DNA of 64,000 nt from Siphonodentalium dalli (GCA_032622095.1 CP136063.1:120176723-120240722); one strand, 5' to 3'. Counted from the stretch's first letter, positions 36,061 to 48,281 are shown. A program made the numbers and translations. The notes: generated by a model from the sequence alone, not told the origin.

Positions 36061-36600
36061 ACATTTGTTCAAGTATTTGCATTATTAACGATAATAAAAT
36101 TGCTAAAATGGACAAACTAAGGGCCATAACTCAGGTAAAAAGAATTGGACAAATCTGGTTTTCGAACTCGTTTGAGATATCGTTTTGTAAGATCCATATA
36201 CCAATATGAATGAAATTGGTTGACAAATGTTCAAGTTTTCGTGGAGACAGACCTAAAATTTCTAAATATAGATGAACTAAGGGCTGTAACTCAGATAAAA
36301 AGGATCTCATCAAATCTGGTTTTCGAACTCGTTCGAGATATTGATGTAAAAGATCAATATACCAAATAAGAATGAAATTGGTTGACATTTGTTCAAGTTA
36401 TCTTGCTAAGAGTCCTAAAATTTCCTAACATTCCTATTAATAGATGGACTAAGGGCCGTAACTCAGGTAAAAATAATTGGACAAACCTGCGTTTCGACCT
36501 CGATCGAGATATTGCTATGAGAGATTCATATACCAGATATAAATGAAATTGATTTACGTTTCTTCAAGTTATCACACTAAAAAGTTCTATAAATAAATAC
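36061..36600 (+). repeat. Family F tandem units
   Basis: Three units of about 165 bp with CTAAGGGCCRTAACTCAGGT, AAATCTGGTTTTCGAACTCG, GAGATATYG and GAAATTGGTTGACATTTGTT. They resemble family B units in order of phrases but differ in wording. No terminal hairpin is visible. Confidence 0.6.
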
Positions 36601-36874
36601 AAGTGGCATAACCCTGGTTTTGGCCCAATGTGCTGGGAGAGCTGTGACCTGGTGCCTCACATCAACCCGCATCTATGATCTAACAATACTGATGTCCCAT
36701 CATCTCCCAAGGCTGGTGGAAATTAAGAAAACTAGGTCTATGATATCTGATGATAGTCATTGGCAGATGGTGATGGAATCAAGCAGGATAAAAAAAAGAG
36801 ACAGTATATTCACAGGTTGAGGAAGACAAATCATTCAACATTCACAGATAACACAACGCATTTGGTCTACATAC

Positions 36875-36928
36875 CAGCATTTTGCAGATTGGATTTAAGT
36901 TTCTTTAGTGATGTTTTCATAGAAGGAA
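36875..36928 (-). CDS. CLIP4: Candidate small exon of the CLIP3/4-like gene
   Basis: 54 nt between a good acceptor (CTCTACTCTCAG) and a donor GTATGT, encoding PSMKTSLKKLKSNLQNA. It enters and leaves in phase 1, exactly as the preceding exon requires. A basic, Ser-rich stretch after the first CAP-Gly is also seen in vertebrate CLIP3/CLIP4, so position and character fit, but the sequence is too short for a firm match. Confidence 0.45.
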
Positions 36929-37268
36929 CTGAGAGTAGAGAGGTTGTTTTGTTATAATAGTTAATTCACAAACAGGCTGAACTGCGCACACAGCTCTGAT
37001 CTGCCAAGGTATGGGTTCTTGTACAGCTATCCAAGTGGGTTATAACATATTTATAAACCAATTAATAACCCGAGGAAAACCGAATAAAGCCATTTTCAAT
37101 ATGATGATTACCCATCAACATGTAATATACTCTATACTTAATGTGTATATCATTCAATCAAAGGTTAATTAATTTTTTTCAAGATGTTATATCTGCCTGC
37201 GACAAGATTCAAATGCTCATTGACCATTTATATTCTTCAATCTGAGAACAAACTGGGGCAGATGTTAA

Positions 37269-37402
37269 CTCTTTCATGATTGGAGCTTACTGCAATTTTG
37301 CAAAAACCCTGTGCCAATACATTCTCTTGTATACATTTGTAAGAGAATGCACTGGCACAGGATCTTTAATGCTGCATCAGTGCAGCTCCCATCATGAAAG
37401 GG
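37269..37402. mobile_element. TTAA-flanked 134-bp foldback MITE
   Basis: Flanked by TTAA at 37265-37268 and 37403-37406. The ends read CTCTTTCATGATTGGAGCT and the inverse AGCTCCCATCATGAAAGGG. The inside holds CCTGTGCCAATACATTCTCT and its inverse, the same core palindrome as in the TTAA element at 11812-12219 although the ends differ. Nonautonomous, piggyBac-like by target site. Confidence 0.75.
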
Positions 37403-37406
37403 TTAA

Positions 37407-38512
37407 GAGCATTCTAAACGTGCTTGCCAAAATGGAATTCCCATTCAGAACACAGGAACTGCTCCAGTAAGTACTATTCGCACATTCTGAGTGAAACTAT
37501 TCAACATCATGGGAAGTGTGTATGTTGATATATCATCAACATTTCTGAGGAATAGAAAAACATTATCAAACTTGTAAACTGGATAAATATTTAAATATTC
37601 TGAGTATGTGAACACTTTGTGGAATTTTATCAAAATAATAATTCCGAAGTTTATAAGAGTGATTGAGGATTATACATTCCAAACACGCACAGTTTTCGTT
37701 AAATTACCTTCGAGTTATTCCCACTTCCTGCCATCACTACAAATTACACCGTTGACATTTGTTGAGTGGACCAAACACTTCCATAACAGTACAAATGACA
37801 TGACTGGTGTTTTAGTTTTGTAAGTGACCTAGTGCGATTGTAATCATCACCTATTGTTAGAATTTCCCACCTTCTGTCACCCTCCATTTGATCAGCTTAC
37901 ACTCCAAACAATGCCAAATTCTTGGTTAGTTTTAGATCTAGTATATACTTTAGCCCAGCGAAAATTTTCTCATACAAGAAATATTGTTCATGGATTAGGG
38001 CGATTTCATTGGCCAAGGGGTGTAAATCGGTTTATACATGTTAATATATATTACAGAACCATAATGTGAAGAACAAATATATGAAGAGAATATGGTAGGC
38101 ATGAGATCAAAGCCACACATAAGCTTCAAACTCGTAATTATATTATTATTACATTATAGTAATATTATATACTATTGGAAAGAACATCTAAAATAAGCAA
38201 ATTTTTCAGACAAATACAGATATTTCAATCGAAAAACGTGAATGCTGGATGGACGAATAAACAATTTTGTACATATGATCCCAGGGGTATGGCCTCAATA
38301 GACAGGGGGGATCAACTTTGTGTGTATTCTCATTGACAAGCTATTTCCTCCCGCAAGATCATGACAGAGACTGCATGCCCTATACAGATATTCTTCCTCC
38401 ATGTTTGCCATTAGAAGTCCGAAGGAAAACAAAATTTGATTATCTATGCCCAAGTTTGCTGAACATAGTTATTGTAACCCACTAAGTATACATGAGTAAC
38501 ATACAGACAATA
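37407..38512. other. No gene recognised
   Basis: Intronic if the CLIP model holds. AT-rich, no recognised element. Confidence 0.45.
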
Positions 38513-39734
38513 TGAAAGTGTCAATGACACTGTAGCTCAACTTTGTAAAGAAGGTAATTTTTTTGTGATGAGCAATGAATAGAGATTAAAAAGGAGTGTA
38601 AATGAAAGTGTCAATGACACTGTAGCTCAACTTGGAAAGGGAATAATTTAATGTATTACAGTCAATGGCACGATTAGGAATGTGGAAAGTTAAATGTCTA
38701 ATACTAGTTTATAGACATGAAGAGAAAGTAAAATCCAAGATGGCTGCTGGCGGCCATGTTTTCGGCCGAATGACCCCAAAATGAGTCGTTCCCATCTACA
38801 TGTCATCGTTAACATCCATGACAAATTTTATGACGATCAGACTAAAGGTACGACCTGTAGCCCATGCTAAAGAATTTAGTCATACAAAGAGTAAAATCCA
38901 AGATGGCTGCTGGCGGCCATGTTTTTTGGCCAAATGACCCCAAAATTACTCGTTCCCATCTACATGTCAATATTAACATACATGACAAATTTCATGATGA
39001 TCAGACGAACAGTACGACCTGTGGCTCGTGCTAATGGATTAAATTTTGAAATGCCAGATGGCCGCTGGCACCCATGTTTTTTGTCCGAATGACCCCAAAA
39101 TGACTCGTTCCCATTTACATTCCAATTTCAACAGCCATGACAAATTTTATGATGATCAAACTAAAGGTACGACCTGTAGCCCGTGCTAAAGGATTTAGTC
39201 ATACAAAGAGTAAAATCCAAGATGGCTGCTGGCGGCCATGTTTTTTGGCCGAATGACCCCAAAATGACTCAATCCCATCTACATGTCATTATTAACATTC
39301 ATGACAAATTTTATGATGATCAGACTAAAGGTACGACCTGTAGCCCGTGCTAAAGGATTTAGTCATACAAAGAGTAAAATCCAAGATGGCTGCTGGCGGC
39401 CATGTTTTTCGGCCGAATGACCCAAAAATTACTCGTTCCCATCTACATTTCAATATTAACATCCATGACAAATTTCATGACGATCAGTACGGCCTGTAGC
39501 CCGTGCTAATGGATTGAATTTTGAAATCCAAGATGGCCGCTGGTGGCCATGTTTTTTTCCGAATGACCCCAAAATGAATCATTCCGGTCTAAATGTTGAT
39601 GTCAACAGCTATGACAAATTTCATAATGATCCGATTAAAGGTACGACCTGTAGCCTGTATTGTTGACACATCACGTACACACGGACGACAAAGCCATGGC
39701 AATAGCTCAAACTTAACAAAGTAAAGTTGAGCTA
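38513..39734 (+). mobile_element. Family C element with both ends, 5' end duplicated
   Basis: The 5' signature GAAAGTGTCAATGACACTG plus TAGCTCAACTT occurs twice, at 38513 and 38603. About six units of the CCAAGATGGCTGCTGGCGGC type follow. The 3' end is ACACGGACGACAAAGCCATGG and the hairpin TAGCTCAAACTT...AAAGTTGAGCTA (to 39734). TAGCTCAACTT near the start is the inverse of AAGTTGAGCTA at the end. It lies in the CLIP intron below 40244. Confidence 0.8.
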
Positions 39735-40243
39735 ATAAAGGCACAAATAGGGTGAGTGTATATGGGGATCTGGGCACAAGTTACAGAACTTATTTCCACA
39801 CCCAAGTTACAAGATATATTTTAACAGAAAAATATCAGTATTTTCAACAAGTCTTTTAAGTCTGGCAAGAAGTGCAGACAAAATCCACGTTGAGAGTACT
39901 AAATCAATCTGCCATATTGTCCTATCAATATCAGCTCACCAAAAGAAATCTAATTTGATTGTCCCAACCTGAGTTAAACTGTGATATTTTCATTTGGGTA
40001 GATATACAGACAAAGCTTTAGAGATCTCAGCTATGTCCCTGAGGCATCATTCAGAGGTCAGGGCATAATAAGAACATGAAGATAATAAACCTGTTATTAC
40101 AAAATTTGATCTGCAGCAAAATTCTCAGAGCAAATTATTGTACAAATATTTATTTTCATTTTCATAAAACACTAATGATAGTGTCTCTGGAAAATGCTAG
40201 ACCCTCAGGAGCACATTTTGGTCATTATTGTTAGTATCCTTAC

Positions 40244-40381
40244 CTGTATCGACCTTAGCTGTGACCTTGGAGACATCAACATGGCCCTGAGATAACTGAT
40301 GTTGAACTTTAGGTGTCGCCGGAAATTTATTAGGTGTACTTCTACCTGCACGGGAGATCTTGGTGATTGGGGCAAAAATCC
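40244..40381 (-). CDS. CLIP4: CLIP3/4-like gene: exon ending the CAP-Gly domain
   Basis: Acceptor CTGTCTTGCAG at the high-coordinate side and donor GTAAGG at the low side. It completes the Gly split with the exon before it and reads IFAPITKISRAGRSTPN, the usual last strand of a CAP-Gly domain (GIFAP). It then continues into a linker with HVDVSKVTAKVDT, close in place and wording to the linker after the first CAP-Gly of vertebrate CLIP3/CLIP4. It covers model residues about 336-382. Confidence 0.85.
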
Positions 40382-40848
40382 CTGCAAGACAGTGTATGTT
40401 TTTGGGGTTTTACATGTATATCACATCTAAAATATAAAGCATCACCAACAAAGAAATTGTGCAACTTTAATTGGTTGACATGGAACATTTTATACACCAA
40501 CACATAGAATGATGACTTGCCACAATTCACAAGATACATCTCTGCAATATGATATAGTTATTGGAAAGAAAAGGTACTTGAATGCATGCTCTGTTTGTGA
40601 CATTCATATATGATATCCTGACCAGTCAGTTACTTTCAAAATGAGAGATGCATGCTTCAGGCATGGCAAAGAGAATGACCAAATGCTGTAAATGCACCCA
40701 CATGCCAACACAAAACTTTACAATAGCGACAGTCTGTTATTTCAAAGACCTATTTTTTGACATGTCATGTAAGATAATGTGCACTTTGTCAATAAATCAT
40801 CACTCTCTCTCAAGATTGTGAGTATTAATCTGTCAGTGCAACACTCAC

Positions 40849-40984
40849 CGTGGTTTGGAAGACACTGATAATATGAGATTCCGCCAACACTCCCATCATT
40901 TTTTCCAATTGCCTCATCTAACTCAATACCAGCCCAGATTCCAGATGCAAATTCGGTGGGGCCACAATAACTCAGCTTTCCTGA
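40849..40984 (-). CDS. CLIP4: CLIP3/4-like gene: CAP-Gly core exon
   Basis: Bounded by acceptor TTTTCCAG and donor GTGAGT. It encodes GKLSYCGPTEFASGIWAG, IELDEAIGKNDGSVGG and ISYYQCLPNHG. GKNDG is the CAP-Gly signature that binds C-terminal EEY/F tails of tubulin and EB proteins. Model residues 291-336. The TEFASG...W wording is that of the first CAP-Gly of CLIP3/CLIP4. Starts in phase 0 and ends in phase 1, matching both neighbours. Confidence 0.95.
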
Positions 40985-41180
40985 CTGGAAAAGAAAGCCA
41001 AAACATCCGAGTAAGGCCACAAATGTTGTGTGACTCTACATGTTTCATTACTTGTTACACTGAAGGGGTCTTCTCACCTGCATGAGTAGGAATAGTACAG
41101 TATCTGTCAAAAGTAATAAATTCAAGGTCAATGGAAAAATATATTTATCTTATTTGATGGTGCATGGCTAACTGTAAATT

Positions 41181-41488
41181 AACAAGAGCTACGCTGGGCG
41201 TGGCAAAACACACCCATTGTGCTTTTATGAACTATACACAAACAAACAATGGCAGTGACACTAAATTGTAGTAACCTCAAATATTGAAAAATCCAATTCG
41301 AAAAGAGCCATGTCAGTAAAAAATATTCGGATCGAACCCATATTTCAACTTAACCTGTCTTTTGTTCTGGAAATCTCACATACCAAATCTGGTTCCAATA
41401 AAATAAACCAAACTAAAGTTATGATCTGGAAACAGACGAACGGACAGACCAATCACATAATACGGCCGTTTTTTTCAAACGGGCGTAT
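41181..41488 (+). mobile_element. Family B element, short copy with both ends
   Basis: 5' AACAAGAGCTACGCTGGGCG and 3' TTTTTTTCAAACGGGCGTAT match the copy at 195-944 but with only about one core unit. It shows that core length varies between family members. Sits in the CLIP intron between 40985 and 44237. Confidence 0.75.
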
Positions 41489-42032
41489 AAAAATTGAATT
41501 TACCAAGTCGAAAAAGGCCCATAACTCCGGCAAAAATCATCAGGCCGAACCCAAATTTGAACTAGACCTGTACTTTGGTATGACTAAGCGACATACAAAT
41601 GACTAAGTGACATACCAAGTTTAGTTGTGATTAAATAATCCAAATGTTAAAGGTACTCAATCTGATTAGACGATCCTAAATTACGATTTCTTTGGCTTCG
41701 GGGGAAAAAATAATTGATTCGAGTCAAGGAACCCACCCATCAAAGCTCAGAGTGATCAGATATTGATTTTTGAAGTTTGTTATTTCTCGAGATGTATAAT
41801 ATTATGTGGCCCAGAAACACGTGGTCAAACGGAGGATCTCGGACAAAATTGCGGATGAATATGGATAATTCTAAAATCAAGTGGTAATACGGTCAAATTT
41901 CGGGATACTTTAGTCATAATACGGCCATATTTTGTTCAACAAAATCTTGATAAATAACAAGTTTTGGGAATTTGATACCATAGTTGATACCATCAAATAA
42001 TCCAAACTCAAGATATCTTCCTGAAACCAAAA
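41489..42032 (+). repeat. Family B-like unit remains and unassigned sequence
   Basis: 41489-41645 carries AAAGGCCCATAACTCCGGCA and AGGCCGAACCCAAATTTGAA, a family B-type unit. The rest up to the family C element is unassigned. A close relative of this unit resumes after that element at 43650. Confidence 0.5.
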
Positions 42033-43647
42033 TGAAAGTGTCAATGACACTGTAGCTCAACTTGGAAAGGGAATAATTTATTGTGTTACAGTCAATGGAG
42101 TGATTAGGAATGTGTTAAGTTGAAAGGCCTAGTTATGCAAAGAGTAAAATCCAAGATGGCCACTGGCAGCCATGTTTTTAAGCCGAATGACCCCAAAAAG
42201 ACTCGTTCCCATTTACATGTCATTGTTAACATCCATCACAAATTTCATGATGATCCGACAAAAGATACGACCTGTAGCATGTGTCAAATGATTTAGTCAT
42301 GCAAAGAGTAAAATCCAAGATGGCTTCTGGCGGACATGTTTTTTGGCAGAACGACCCCAAAATTACTCGTTCCCATCTACATGTCTATATTAACATCCAT
42401 GACAAATTTCATGATGATCAGACGAACAGTACGACCTGTAGCCCGTGCTAATGAATTGAATTTTGAAATCCAAGATGGCCACTGGTGGCCATGTTTTTTG
42501 ACCGAATGACCCCAAAATGACTTGTTCCCATCTACATGTCAATATTAACTTCCACGACAAATTTCATGATGATCACGAACATTCCGGCCTGTAGTCTGTG
42601 CTAATTTATTGAATTTTGAAATCCAAGATGGCCACTGGCGGCCATGTTTTTTTGCCGAATGACCCCCAAAATGACTCGTTCCCATCTATATGTCAATGTC
42701 AACAGCCATGACAAATTTCATAATGATCCGACCAAAGGTACGACCTGTAGCCCGTGCCAAACGATTTAGTCATGCAAAGAAAAAAATCCAAGATGGCTGC
42801 TGGCGGCCATGTTTTTTTGCCGAATGACCCCAAAATGACTCGTTCCCATCTACATGTCAATATTAACTTCCATGACAAATTTCATGATGATCAGACGAAC
42901 ACTCTGGCCTGTAGCCCGCGCTAATGGATTTAATTTTGAAATGCAAGATGGCCACTGGCGGCCATGTTTTTTTGCCGAATGACCCCAAAATGACTCGTCC
43001 CCATCTACATGTCAATGTCAACGCCCATGAAAAATTTCATAATGATCCGACCAAAGGTACGACCTGTAGTCCGTGCCAAAGGATTTAGTCATGCAAAGAG
43101 TAAAATCCAAGATTGCTTCCCGCGGCCATGTTTAATGCCCGAACGACCCAAAAATTACTCGTTCCCATCTTTATGTCATTGTTAACATCCATGACAAATT
43201 TCATAATGATTCGATCAAGGGTAGGACCTGTAGCCCGTGCCAAACAATTTAGTCATGCAAAGAGTAAAATCCAAAATGGCTGCTGGCGGCCATGTTTTTT
43301 GGCAGAACGACACCAAAATGACTCGTTCCCATCTACATGTCAATATTAACATCCATGACAAATTTCATGATGATCAGACGAACGGTAGGACCTGTAGCCC
43401 GTGCTAATGGATTACATTTTGAAATCCAAGATGGCCACTGGCGGCCATGTTTTTTTCCCGAATGACCCCAAAATGACTCGTTCCCATCTACATGTCAATG
43501 TCAACATTCATGACAAATTTCATAAAGGTCAGACCAAAGGTACGACCTGTAGCCCGCGCCAAAGGAAATTGTTGACGTATCACACACGCACACACGGACG
43601 ACAAAGCCATGGCAATAGCTCAAACTTTACAAAGTAAAGTTGAGCTA
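42033..43647 (+). mobile_element. Family C element, apparently complete, 1.6 kb
   Basis: 5' signature GAAAGTGTCAATGACACTG with TAGCTCAACTTGG, then about nine units of 160-170 bp (CCAAGATGGCYRCTGGCGGC, GTTCCCATCTACATGTCAAT, GACCTGTAGCCCGTGC). These are followed by CACACACGCACACACGGACG and the 3' hairpin ending TAAAGTTGAGCTA at 43647. Family B-type units flank it on both sides (41489-41645 and 43650-43860), which suggests insertion into a family B copy. Confidence 0.8.
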
Positions 43648-43649
43648 AT

Positions 43650-43860
43650 AATGATGTAAAATAAGTTATCCAAGTCGAAAAAGAACCATAACTCGGGCAA
43701 AAATCATCAGGCCGAACCCAAATTCGAACTTTACCTGTAATTTGGTCTGGAAAACTCACATACCAAATTTAGTTCCGATAAAATAAAACAAACTATAAGT
43801 TATCATCCGGAACAAAACTGCTAACGGACGGACAGACAGACGGATAGACGTATAAAAATG
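43650..43860 (+). repeat. Family B fragment
   Basis: One unit (CATAACTCGGGCAAAAATCA, AAATTCGAACTTTACCTG, AAGTTATCATCCGGAAC) followed by ACGGACGGACAGACAGACGG and a shortened GACGTATAAAA end. Confidence 0.6.
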
Positions 43861-44237
43861 ACATATATTTGTGGTTATCCTGTTGATCAAAAACTTGCTA
43901 TAATAAGATCATGTTAATGACGACATGCCAACAAAAAGTTTGCCCTGATTATTTTCACTCCAGTCCAATATCTAGCGCATGCCCGACATCATGCCATATC
44001 GAGATGCTCTTTTGGGGAATTGAAACAAAGCATCCTTACAATTATAATTACTTGTGCAGCAGATGAAAAAGAAGGTAGAGCTCTTGTCCTCCAATCCCAT
44101 TGTCAGATAAGTGTTATACTTTGTAAATGTTTATAGTGGCAAATAAATATAATTTTGTTAGAAGATGAAGTGGGGGTACCAACATCCAATATTCTATGCA
44201 ATCCTAAATTTCATACAGTCATAACAGCTCAAACTAC

Positions 44238-44437
44238 CTTTGTGCCTCCAACAAATACTTTATCTCCTATAGTTAATCCCAAGGACTGAAGTGTGACTTT
44301 GCTCTGCACCAGGTCATAGTTTGGTGGTGGCTGTGTAGTTATTGGTGGGACGGCTTCTTCTAGCACCTTTCGGATTTTACTGGCAACTTTGGCCGATTCT
44401 GTATGGTTTTCGGACTTCTCTGGATTGGAGATGCAGT
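44238..44437 (-). CDS. CLIP4: CLIP3/4-like gene: linker and start of CAP-Gly
   Basis: Acceptor TTTATCAG, donor GTAGTT. The first two bases complete the Asp codon left by the exon at 49892-50035, so no exon is missing between them. A helix-like charged stretch (ESAKVASKIRKVLEEAVPP) aligns with the region after the ankyrin repeats of CLIP3/CLIP4. Then come PNYDLVQSKVTLQSLGL and TIGDKVFVGGTK, the first strand of the CAP-Gly domain. Model residues about 224-290. A 371-bp foldback MITE begins only about 120 bp upstream in the intron. Confidence 0.9.
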
Positions 44438-44556
44438 CTGATAAATTAAAAAAAAAATACTACAAGCAAATTGAACAAATTAAAATAGCATTCATATTTC
44501 AATTTTATTGGTGAAGATAGGACAAAAAATATAACTGAAAGGGTATTATTATTTAA

Positions 44557-44927
44557 AGGCATGGGTAGCCTTCGCGATGGGTATTGCTGTTAAAATTGTC
44601 ACTTCCATTAAAATCGCCATTAACAAAAAGAATATTAAAATATAGGCAGGTTTTGTTCTTATACCAATCATAATTATTGTGTAAATAGTATGTTATTGTC
44701 AAGTTTGTATGCTTTGTTATGTAAACAAAAGCCAAAAATGTTACAGAATCTGGCTTTTGTTTACATAACACAGCGTACAAACTTGACTAAAACATAAAAT
44801 TTACCCGATATTGATGATTTGTATAAGAACACAAAATGTCTATATTTTAATATTCTTTCTGTTTATGAAGGTTTTAACAGGTGTAACTATTCTAACAGCA
44901 TACCCACTGCGATGTCCACCTGTGCCT
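44557..44927. mobile_element. TTAA-flanked foldback MITE, 371 bp
   Basis: TTAA at 44553-44556 and 44928-44931. The ends AGGCATGGGTAGCCTTCGCG and CGCARTGGGTATGCTG-type text are inverses with some divergence. The inner arms are tighter, TTGTCAAGTTTGTAYGCTTT and its inverse around AAACAAAAGCC. Almost the whole element folds. It lies in the CLIP intron near the 44238-44437 exon. Confidence 0.7.
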
Positions 44928-46312
44928 TTAAGAGATAACTGCCAAAGATAGAGATGTGTATCTTCCACAAGTGTAGGAACTTGTTAAATACTAAGAGGGA
45001 TGACATAGATATAAATGTATGAGCTGCTGCCACGTGTGCATTGATGACTGGTGTGGAATCAATATAGATGTAAATTTAGAATCTCTAATCCATTACCACA
45101 CTGGGGATCTGTGAACTCGAACAACGGTTGAGAACTCTAACAACGGTTAACATTGATGGATGGAAAGTGTCATTTTTATTTATGATATATACCCATGCAA
45201 TGTGCCATAATTCAAATATTTTCCGAGTTCATTGTGTGTGTATATAATGGTTCTATTGCATGATCGTCAAAACTCCAGTGTTTAATCAAATTTGTTTGTA
45301 TATATGGGCTGATAAATGAAAAATATTCCTCCGACTTGAGCATATTTTCTTGTTCAATGGAACTCTACACAGTCGCCTGTTGACCCGGATAAAAACTTCC
45401 ACCCATATTGTACAGCAAACATATCCTCCTCGATATTCACATGCCCAGCGTTACGCGTGAAAGTGGGTCACCGACGAAAACCGGACTTAATCAACTTGAG
45501 GGTTGAACCTCGGAATGAACTCGTACAACGGTTTCTCAAAAATGGTTTAAACCACTCACAATGGTTTTCGATACCACACGCATAGGTTAAGCTTCCAATG
45601 GAATGTTCTGCAAAGTAAATCCTGCTGACGAAATTTGATGGCTAAATGGTCCATGTTAGTTGAAACCCCCATCTATAACATATTGCATGCATTATAGTAT
45701 GCCATCAACCGACTATTGCTTTTATATAGCACATGGTTTTATTTCCCCAAATGAACAACCAAATACAACTTGTGATATTTTGAAGCAGTATTCTGCATCC
45801 TTCCTTTAGCATAAACATGTGTAGAATGAAACCCACGAATGGAATCGTATAAATTGTTAAAAGCTCAATGTGATTATACTACCACACTCAGACTTTAATC
45901 TGAAATAATATCTCTGTGAATTAAATACTATTATATATGGACAAAAAACAAGTATATGCACACTTTATATAGCTTAGCACTCGTATATCATAGCGCGGAA
46001 AGGAGGCACCTATCTTATTTCTTAACTGGTTCAGTGCTGAAAGCCCATATTTGGACCCTATGTAAGAGTGCTGGAAGCCCAGATATGGGCTTTGGCAATG
46101 ACACTGTCTTGTTTAGTCAACTCTTCTTTAGTTTAATCATTTAAATAGCGTTTGTCAGGTAATATCTCAGAAATATTGTTACATATATAATTAAATTGGG
46201 ACATTGTGAAGTTTGAATGGATGCCGACCAATAAAATTGTCAGAAAAGGTACTTATATCGCGAAAAGTTTGAGAAAAATTACAAATGTTTTGCCCTAAGG
46301 GGGCCGACAACC

Positions 46313-47298
46313 AAGCTCATAACCATAACCTAATCAGACATCCAGGCTCATATCGATAACCTACTTTGACAAACAGAAACCAGGCTCATAACCATAGCCT
46401 AATGAGACATCCAGGCCCATAACCATTGCCTAATGAGACATCCAGACTCATAATCATTGCCTAAGGTAGCAGTACACGATTTCCAGCAATTTTGCCAACC
46501 TGGGAGGGGGTACTGTAGTTCAAATCAATGCTGAGCCATTATCTTTGGCATAGGTCCCATCAAGCATGTTTTAATTTTGACAGAAATTTTAGGTGTAATC
46601 ATTTGTCTGTACTTTAGCTTCTTCGTACAATTTGTTATTGAGTTATGCCCCTTGGTCTGCACACACAAAACGCTCAATTTTACCCATTTTTTTACTCAAA
46701 TTGACCATTTTCAACCCAAAAACAGACCATGATAGAGCGAATGTCAGTAAATAAGCTTCTTCCACCTGATAGAGCTATGTTAGTGCTGAGAAATATTTGA
46801 AATAAAAAAAAAGTTATCGTATCAATTTGAAAAAAATGTCTTGCGAGCCCAGATGACAGAATTCAGGGGAGAGAAATCGGGCTATTTTCCTGTAACCAAT
46901 AACACAGAGTTGGCCTCCACTGAATACGAAAACCCTGTTGCGTATCCAATTTTTTCTATTTTTTGAGAACTTTCCCAGTTTTGTAAAATAATTAAACCTT
47001 CAAACCAGTAAATACACATTTAACACAGGCTACACTGGCTGTTATGGCCCCCAGATACTTATTTTTCTATTTTTCATACCCCCTACAACCCGTGAAATCG
47101 TGTACTGCTACCTAATGAGACATCCAGACCCATAACCATAGTCTAATGAGACATCAAGGCTCATAACCATAGCATAATGAGACATCCAGGCCCGTAGGCA
47201 TAGCCATAGCCTAATGAGACATCCAGACTCATAACCATAGCCTATTGAGACATCCAAGTTCGTAACCATAGCCTAGTGAGACATCCAGGCTCACAACA
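46313..47298. repeat. 31-bp minisatellite, interrupted
   Basis: About eleven units of CATAACCATAGCCTAATGAG plus ACATCCAGGCT, seen at 46313-46464 and 47113-47298. The array is split by a 648-bp MITE at 46465-47112. Confidence 0.85.
46465..47112. mobile_element. 648-bp MITE inserted in the minisatellite, TAA target
   Basis: Ends GGTAGCAGTACACGATTTC and the exact inverse. TAA lies on both sides (46462-46464 and 47113-47115). The intact repeat unit reads GCCTAATGAG, so TAA was duplicated on insertion. A 3-bp TWA duplication is typical of PIF/Harbinger (inference). No ORF. Confidence 0.8.
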
Positions 47299-47460
47299 TA
47301 ATCACAAATGCATATATTTCGGGGTCAAATTTGAGAAAAGAGTGCAAATTATCAACTCCGAGCATAAAATTCAATAATTTTCTTTTTGTTGAAATATATA
47401 TAGTATATACGCATTTTATTACGTGTATGTAGGATATTTAGCAGCGAACCAGTTAAGTTG

Positions 47461-48281
47461 CTTTCACATACATGCGTTTAACGCATGTGTTTAAGTTACG
47501 CACGGTGCATACACCTTTCACATAAGTGCGTTGAACTATACGTTAGCTTTCCGTATAACGCAAGCATTTCACACCCATGCAATGCATTTAGCTCCATTCG
47601 CTTGTTCAAAATGGATTCATCAAAAGATGTAACCTTGTATGTAGACTGTAGAGTCAATACCCTGAACAGTTGTGGGCCAAGAATACTTGGTCTAATTATA
47701 TTGTAGAATAATCTAGTCTAATATGACAAAAGACACTTTACGACGACATCAACTGTAACATTGTAGTTTACCCTAGTACATACTTTCCATGGGACCATGG
47801 TAGTACAATGGTGGTTATCACTTTACCGTGGTAATATCATGCGGGGTAGTATACCATACATGGTACATGTATATATCAATTTAAAGTGGTTGTACCATGG
47901 TAGTATACCGTGGTAGTACTATACTGACATGGTAGTACCAAACTGCCATTGTAGTGTCATGGTAAAGTAGGCCCCCTACCCTAGTAGAGTTCCAATGTAT
48001 CATGGTAGTACCATGGTAAATATCACTTATCGTACCATGTTAGTACGCCACTACCATGGTAGTACCTTGATAGTACCATGGTAGTACCATTGTAGTACCA
48101 TTGTAGTAGCATGGTATTACAATTGTGCTCTTTTATATGGGAGTCTTGATCTCGTATCATAAATTTGTGCATTTCTGGGCATCGCGCAATGCGTTCACAC
48201 ACACACACCAATTTACTGATTGTTTAGTAAAGTTGTCAACTAAAATTAACGGACGTCTTTTTACGCAGTTATGTGAAAGGC
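47461..48281. mobile_element. Element with TTTCACATAAGTGCG-type ends, unclassified
   Basis: Left CTTTCACATACATGCGTTTA and right inverse CCTTTCACATAACTGCGTAA. Related text (CTTTCACATAAGTGCGTT, ATTTCACACCCATGC) recurs at 47513 and 47566, like subterminal repeats. It contains the TACCATGGTA array. No coding motif recognised. Confidence 0.5.
47770..48125. repeat. TACCATGGTAG minisatellite
   Basis: Many copies of GGTAGTACCATGGTAGTACC in degenerate form. TACCATGGTA is its own inverse, so the array is palindromic at unit scale. Confidence 0.8.
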
